From positions 1 to 8,490 of the forward strand of contig JAISRD010000004.1 of NCBI GenBank assembly GCA_031273835.1: DNA of 8,490 bases, read 5' to 3'. This stretch comes from Treponema sp. Its GTDB lineage: Bacteria; Spirochaetota; Spirochaetia; Treponematales; Breznakiellaceae. The notes below the pieces were generated by a model. The model ran no database searches, was not told where the DNA came from, and saw only the letters and a list, made by a program, of their open reading frames with translations. Within the stretch, counting starts at the first letter, position 1. Every line of letters begins with the position of its first letter. The position numbers and the translations under genes were made by a program. Shown here in pieces: positions 6,143 through 8,490 of this stretch.

Positions 6143-6275
6143 TTCCGATCCGTCCGGCTCCAAATTCAATCTAATACGGGGCAATACCCAGCCATAGCGA
6201 CCTATTCGATCCTCCCGCCTGTGCGCTTCATTTTTTCCTCCCCCTGCGTTATACTTGGACTATGACCATAGAACA
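6143..6275 (+). repeat. TA-array repeat copy C: complete, plus shared start codons
   Basis: Left half 6143-6197 (ending CCATAG), right half 6198-6261, then ATGACCATAGAACA shared with copy A. The hairpin of the left half is weakened here by one change (CCCAG in place of CCCCG). The junction inverted repeat ATAG-CGAC-CTAT is kept. On the minus strand: TATAAC, AGGGGGAGG, ATG and a 9-codon ORF (6202-6231). It starts about 50 nt after the mazF stop; that gap is the only other non-coding DNA between the modules. Confidence 0.9.
6227..6255 (+). promoter_or_regulatory. Repeat-borne promoter C (leaderless geometry)
   Basis: TTCATT (6227-6232), 17-bp spacer, TATACT (6250-6255), then TGGACT and the ATG at 6262. 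Identical to promoter A over the whole interval. It drives the antitoxin-vapC pair, with the antitoxin probably read from a leaderless transcript. Confidence 0.6.
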
Positions 6276-6624
6276 GACCGTAGAAATACCGCAAAATCAT
6301 GTGGTAACGTTTAAAATCGAGGTGCCGAAGGAACTTCCCGCCGGCACTTCGGCAAGAATTCTGATTACCATTCCCCGGCATCCTCATGCTATGGAATGTC
6401 CTCCCCTTACTCCTCTGTATCTAAAAAGCCTGTGTGCGCCAAAACCACAAAACGGATTGAAACCGGAGGAGGCGCTGGAAAATATGTTTGGCTGTTCCGC
6501 CGGCAGCGGCGATACGCTGGACGCATACATGGAACGGCGCCGGGCCGATAATGATCTGGAACGCGCCATTGAACACCGCCGGGAAAAAGAACGGGAACAC
6601 TTTCGCCGGAGGACAGGGTCTTGA
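6262..6624 (+). CDS. Antitoxin of the VapC module, unnamed family
   Basis: A 120-residue protein. An N-terminal beta-rich part (MTIEQTVEIPQNHVVTFKIE, VPKELPAGTSARILITI) is followed by a linker with many prolines and a charged C-terminal helix (DAYMERRRADNDLERAIEHR, REKEREHFRR). I recognise the IP-(D/N)H-L/V-F-IEVP-ELPAG opening as a pattern seen in spirochaete genes preceding PIN toxins, but I cannot name a Pfam family with certainty. The role as antitoxin rests on position: upstream, overlapping the PIN toxin by 4 nt (TTGA). The C-terminal helix is a candidate for binding the toxin. The first five codons lie within the repeat shared with copy A. There is no sign of damage. Confidence 0.65.
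   Translation: MTIEQTVEIPQNHVVTFKIEVPKELPAGTSARILITIPRHPHAMECPPLTPLYLKSLCAPKPQNGLKPEEALENMFGCSAGSGDTLDAYMERRRADNDLERAIEHRREKEREHFRRRTGS
6608..6612 (+). promoter_or_regulatory. Ribosome binding site for vapC
   Basis: GGAGG 8 nt before the TTG at 6621. It decides the unusual start: TTG gives MIYVLDACAL, the normal PIN N-terminus. The toxin has a strong Shine-Dalgarno while its antitoxin has none. Confidence 0.7.
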
Positions 6625-7031
6625 TCTATGTTCTGGACGCGTGCGCGTTAATTGCCCTATTTAATATTGAACCGGGAGCCCAAAAGGTACGGGAATTGCT
6701 TTTGCGGGCCGCCACTGGTGAAATTACCGTTTACATCAATGCGGTTAATCTGCTTGAAGTCTACTATGACCGGATTAGAATAGAGGGGCTTGAAAAAGCA
6801 GAACAAATTCTACAATGGGTATATTCCTCGGCTGTCGAAGTTTTAGAAATCATTCCCGCTCCTGTTATTCGTGAAGCCGGTCGTTTCAAGGCTGCCTACG
6901 ATATGTCTTTGGCCGATTCCCTTGCCTGCGCCACTTCTTCCTGGCTGTCCGCCGTATTGGTCAGCTCCGATCACGGCGAACTTGACGCGGTCGAAAAAGA
7001 CGGGGGCCTCAAATTCCTCTGGATACGGTAA
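6621..7031 (+). CDS. vapC: VapC-type PIN-domain ribonuclease toxin
   Basis: A 136-residue PIN protein with the four acidic residues in place: Asp6 (VLDACALIAL), Glu46 (NLLEVYYD), Asp99 (LADSLA) and Asp117 (SSDHGELD). These bind Mg/Mn in VapC toxins, which cleave tRNA or rRNA. Length and order are standard for the family. The start is TTG, overlapping the antitoxin stop as TTGA, with GGAGG 8 nt upstream; this gives tight translational coupling. It is the only toxin in the array with no visible defect, so this pair is the best candidate for an active module. The RNA target cannot be told from sequence. Confidence 0.9.
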   Translation: MIYVLDACALIALFNIEPGAQKVRELLLRAATGEITVYINAVNLLEVYYDRIRIEGLEKAEQILQWVYSSAVEVLEIIPAPVIREAGRFKAAYDMSLADSLACATSSWLSAVLVSSDHGELDAVEKDGGLKFLWIR

Positions 7032-7052
7032 AAACCTACCCAGGGTTCCTTT

Positions 7053-7107
7053 TTCCGATCCGCCCGGCCCCAGGTTCAATCTAATACGGGGCAATACCCC
7101 GCCATAG
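7053..7107 (+). repeat. TA-array repeat copy D: left (tail) half only
   Basis: Matches the left 55 bp of copies B and C (about 4-5 differences by eye), from TTCCGATCCG to CCATAG, including the hairpin CGGGGCAATACCCCG (7087-7101). The match stops at the same base where the right half begins in the other copies; the next bases are TCTTAAGACT instead of CGACCTATTC. It marks the right edge of the array, 21 nt after vapC. Confidence 0.9.
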
Positions 7108-7117
7108 TCTTAAGACT
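7106..7117. repeat. 12-bp perfect palindrome at the array's right breakpoint
   Basis: AGTCTTAAGACT is its own reverse complement. Its first two bases are the last two of repeat D, so the point where repeat similarity ends lies inside this palindrome. Confidence 0.6.
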
Positions 7118-7148
7118 GCGGGCCGGGGGTCTCAGGATTCCACAGGGA

Positions 7149-7186
7149 GTTTTCAGGCTTGAGGGGGTGAAAAACCCCCTGAAAAC
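7149..7186. repeat. Long hairpin in the intergenic region
   Basis: Outer arms GTTTTCAGG (7149-7157) and CCTGAAAAC (7178-7186) are exact reverse complements. Inside them AGGGGGT (7162-7168) and ACCCCCT (7174-7180) form a competing 7-bp stem with loop GAAAA; the two can only partly coexist. No T-run follows on either strand, so a standard intrinsic terminator is not supported. Confidence 0.55.
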
Positions 7187-7203
7187 CCGGTTTGCCCTCC
7201 CGC

Positions 7204-7274
7204 GCGGTCCCTGTTGGCCCGCCTGGACCGCCGTAAGCCCGCTTAGGCCCCCGGCGGGCCGTTTTGAAACGGCC
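7204..7274. repeat. Interleaved inverted repeats, GC-rich
   Basis: Three exact pairs: GCGGTCC (7204-7210) with GGACCGC (7225-7231); GGCCCGCC (7216-7223) with GGCGGGCC (7253-7260); and GGCCGTTT-TG-AAACGGCC (7257-7274). The first two pairs interlock in pseudoknot order. Together with the hairpin at 7149 and the tandem units at 7268, they fill the 312-nt gene-free stretch 7032-7343. I see no ORF in that stretch. Confidence 0.5.
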
Positions 7275-7351
7275 TGAGGCTTATTTCAAACGGCCTTAGG
7301 GCTGTTTCAGACGGCGCGGGGGCTATTTCAAATAACCTAAAGGTTATTTGA
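7268..7351. repeat. Four tandem 21-bp units ending in the DUF6273 stop codon
   Basis: Units at 7268-7288, 7289-7309, 7310-7330 and 7331-7351, all exactly 21 bp. Each opens with (A/G)A then CGGCCT or a variant and closes with ATTTCA, GTTTCA or ATTTGA. Unit 4 with its flanks (7328-7351) is a perfect 11-bp-arm inverted repeat and contains the TAA of the minus-strand gene. Unit 2 (AAACGGCCTTAGGGCTGTTT) also folds nearly end to end with G-U pairs. A transcript leaving the DUF6273 gene would pass through serial hairpins, but no T-run follows. Confidence 0.65.
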
Positions 7352-8490
7352 CACAGAAAGCGGGGGCCACCCCGTATGCTGAATTCGCCGGGGCGTTATT
7401 GGGAGTACCATTGGTATCAACAACACAGAAATTGACGGCGTCATTAGCCTTGGGGGATGCGCGCCAATACCCCGCCGCCGTATTACCGGTATTGTATTTT
7501 ATACGGCGGCTGTCATTCGTATAATATTCAAGATACGCCTGATTGGCGGGGGTCTCCCAGGCCATTGATGAGTAGGTCTGGACGCCGTTTCCTATTTCAA
7601 ATTCCGTGGGAAGCCAGAGTTTATCGGCTATGATATCGGCGCCTGACGCGGTGGAACCGCCGTTGGCCACCCGGCGGCTGGGGGCCCACACCACCGCGTC
7701 CGGTACTCCGGCGGCCTGTAACCCGGTATAAAAGTTACCGCTCCCGGTCCCATACAAATAGGCCTGCATCTCACTGGCCGCATAGCCCCCCGTATTATCA
7801 GTGGTTGAGTTCATCCGGCGGGTTCCCGGCACATTCTGGAACTGGAACACCACATGGGGGGTGTTGTTGCCGTTTTTGCCGTTAAAGGAGTTGATCCCCA
7901 CCACCATGAGGGGCGTGGAGGCCGTCGTTGTACTAATGCCTCCGTCGCTGCTGTAAGCGGAAACCGAGAAGCTTCCGGCGGGCAGTTCGATAGAGTCGCC
8001 GAGCTGAATAATACCGGCGAAATCCCCCGCCTCCGGGGTGTTGATAAGCCAGTGCAACGCGTTAAACGCCTCGGTAACGCCATTCACTCCGGTTGTGGCT
8101 ATGCTGAACCGGGCTTTCAGGTCCATTGCGCTCGCGGCAGTATTCACCGGCCAGCCGAAAATCAGTTTTACGACATATGGAAACGTAAAGCCCTCAAGGT
8201 CGTTGGCGTTGACGGTAAAGTGTATATAAGCGGTATCCCCCCGGGTGGAGGAAAGTACCGAAACGGGACCGGTTATCTCTGTATCACTGCTGTCTAATAT
8301 GACCTGATCGTCCACCGCCCTGTGTATCGTTACCTGTGCGGTTTGTGTCGTATTATAGGTGGTTAAAATCACCGAATAGACACCGTCCCCCGCATACACG
8401 GCGGTATAGGGATCGTCCCAGTAAGTCACTTCGACGCTTTCCGGAAGGGTGTTGTCAAAAATCATCTTGACCGTGGCGGCGGCGCTCTGG
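7344..8490 (-). CDS. DUF6273 C-terminal part of a large, probably secreted protein (5' end outside window)
   Basis: The frame is open through the right end of the window (QSAAATVK precedes the Met at 8465), so the gene starts outside and that Met is internal. The first about 125 residues are beta-rich and Thr/Ser/Asn-rich (VEVTYWDDPYTAVYAGDGVY, QVTIHRAVDDQVILDSS), like extracellular Ig-type repeats. From about residue 150 (counting that Met as 1) comes a DUF6273-like domain: IIQLGDSIELPAG, MVVGINSFNGKNGNNTPHVV, VFQFQNVPGTRRMNS, GGYAASEMQAYL, DKLWLPTEFEIG, YWRASP, NFCVVDTNG and YGVAPAFCVK at the very end. This domain is common in treponemes and gut Firmicutes in surface or secreted proteins; its function is not known. 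The ending resembles the C-type-lectin-like ends of variable proteins in diversity-generating retroelements. The codon after the last Lys is TAA, inside the palindrome at 7328-7351. Confidence 0.75.
   Translation of the reverse strand, partial: QSAAATVKMIFDNTLPESVEVTYWDDPYTAVYAGDGVYSVILTTYNTTQTAQVTIHRAVDDQVILDSSDTEITGPVSVLSSTRGDTAYIHFTVNANDLEGFTFPYVVKLIFGWPVNTAASAMDLKARFSIATTGVNGVTEAFNALHWLINTPEAGDFAGIIQLGDSIELPAGSFSVSAYSSDGGISTTTASTPLMVVGINSFNGKNGNNTPHVVFQFQNVPGTRRMNSTTDNTGGYAASEMQAYLYGTGSGNFYTGLQAAGVPDAVVWAPSRRVANGGSTASGADIIADKLWLPTEFEIGNGVQTYSSMAWETPANQAYLEYYTNDSRRIKYNTGNTAAGYWRASPKANDAVNFCVVDTNGTPNNAPANSAYGVAPAFCVK

Noticed and set aside
5708..6184. A 158-residue minus-strand ORF across the MazF module
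   Set aside because: Antisense to a clear MazF and antitoxin; its opening residues (MPRIRLNLEPDGSEKG) come from the repeat, not from a gene of its own.
5591..6261. Integron attC sites
   Set aside because: The repeats sit between small gene cassettes, as attC sites do, but I see no paired RYYYAAC / GTTRRRY core sites at the join, no long imperfect stem spanning the element, and no integrase gene in the window.
4593..7107. CRISPR array
   Set aside because: There are only two full 119-bp repeats and the spacing is gene-sized, with coding sequence between them.
7849..8300. Plus-strand ORFs opposite the DUF6273 gene
   Set aside because: Shadow frames: the minus strand has the recognisable domain and continuous coding, and the plus-strand frames show no motif.

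Overview
The window looks like a chromosomal segment of a spirochaete, most likely a Treponema of the GC-rich, termite-gut type. That is an inference from three things: an Rsm22-type gene next to der, a large hybrid histidine kinase, and a secreted DUF6273 protein of the kind expanded in those treponemes. No rRNA, tRNA, CRISPR array, transposase, integrase or reverse transcriptase gene was seen.

Layout. (1) 1-1610, plus strand: the 3' end of der (ribosome-assembly GTPase) and, 12 nt later, an intact Rsm22-family gene; both concern the small ribosomal subunit or ribosome maturation. (2) 1711-4476, minus strand, convergent: a 921-residue membrane hybrid histidine kinase (Cache-like sensor, GAF, HisKA, HATPase, two receiver domains). 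(3) about 4593-7107, plus strand: a toxin-antitoxin (TA) array. It holds DUF433/DUF5615, a truncated YafQ with a possible antitoxin tail, a MazE-like/MazF pair, and an antitoxin/VapC (PIN) pair. (4) 7108-7343: non-coding, full of inverted repeats and ending in four tandem 21-bp units. (5) 7344-8490, minus strand: the C-terminal part of a large DUF6273 protein whose 5' end lies outside the window.

The most unusual feature is the architecture of the TA array. Two complete 119-bp repeats (5591-5709, 6143-6261) separate the modules. The left edge of the array carries only the right 63-64 bp of this repeat, and the right edge only the left 55 bp. The array therefore reads as head-to-tail cassettes of the form [promoter half - antitoxin - toxin - tail half], joined at one point (CCATAG|CGACC). 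The promoter half has the same geometry in all three copies (TTCAYT, 17 bp, TATACT, 6 bp, ATG), so the first gene of each cassette is probably read from a leaderless mRNA. I found no canonical integron attC features.

The array is partly decayed. The DUF433 antitoxin has an in-frame TGA, the DUF5615 toxin a late frameshift, YafQ is cut at the repeat boundary, and MazF lacks its middle. Only the last pair, ending in VapC, looks fully intact.
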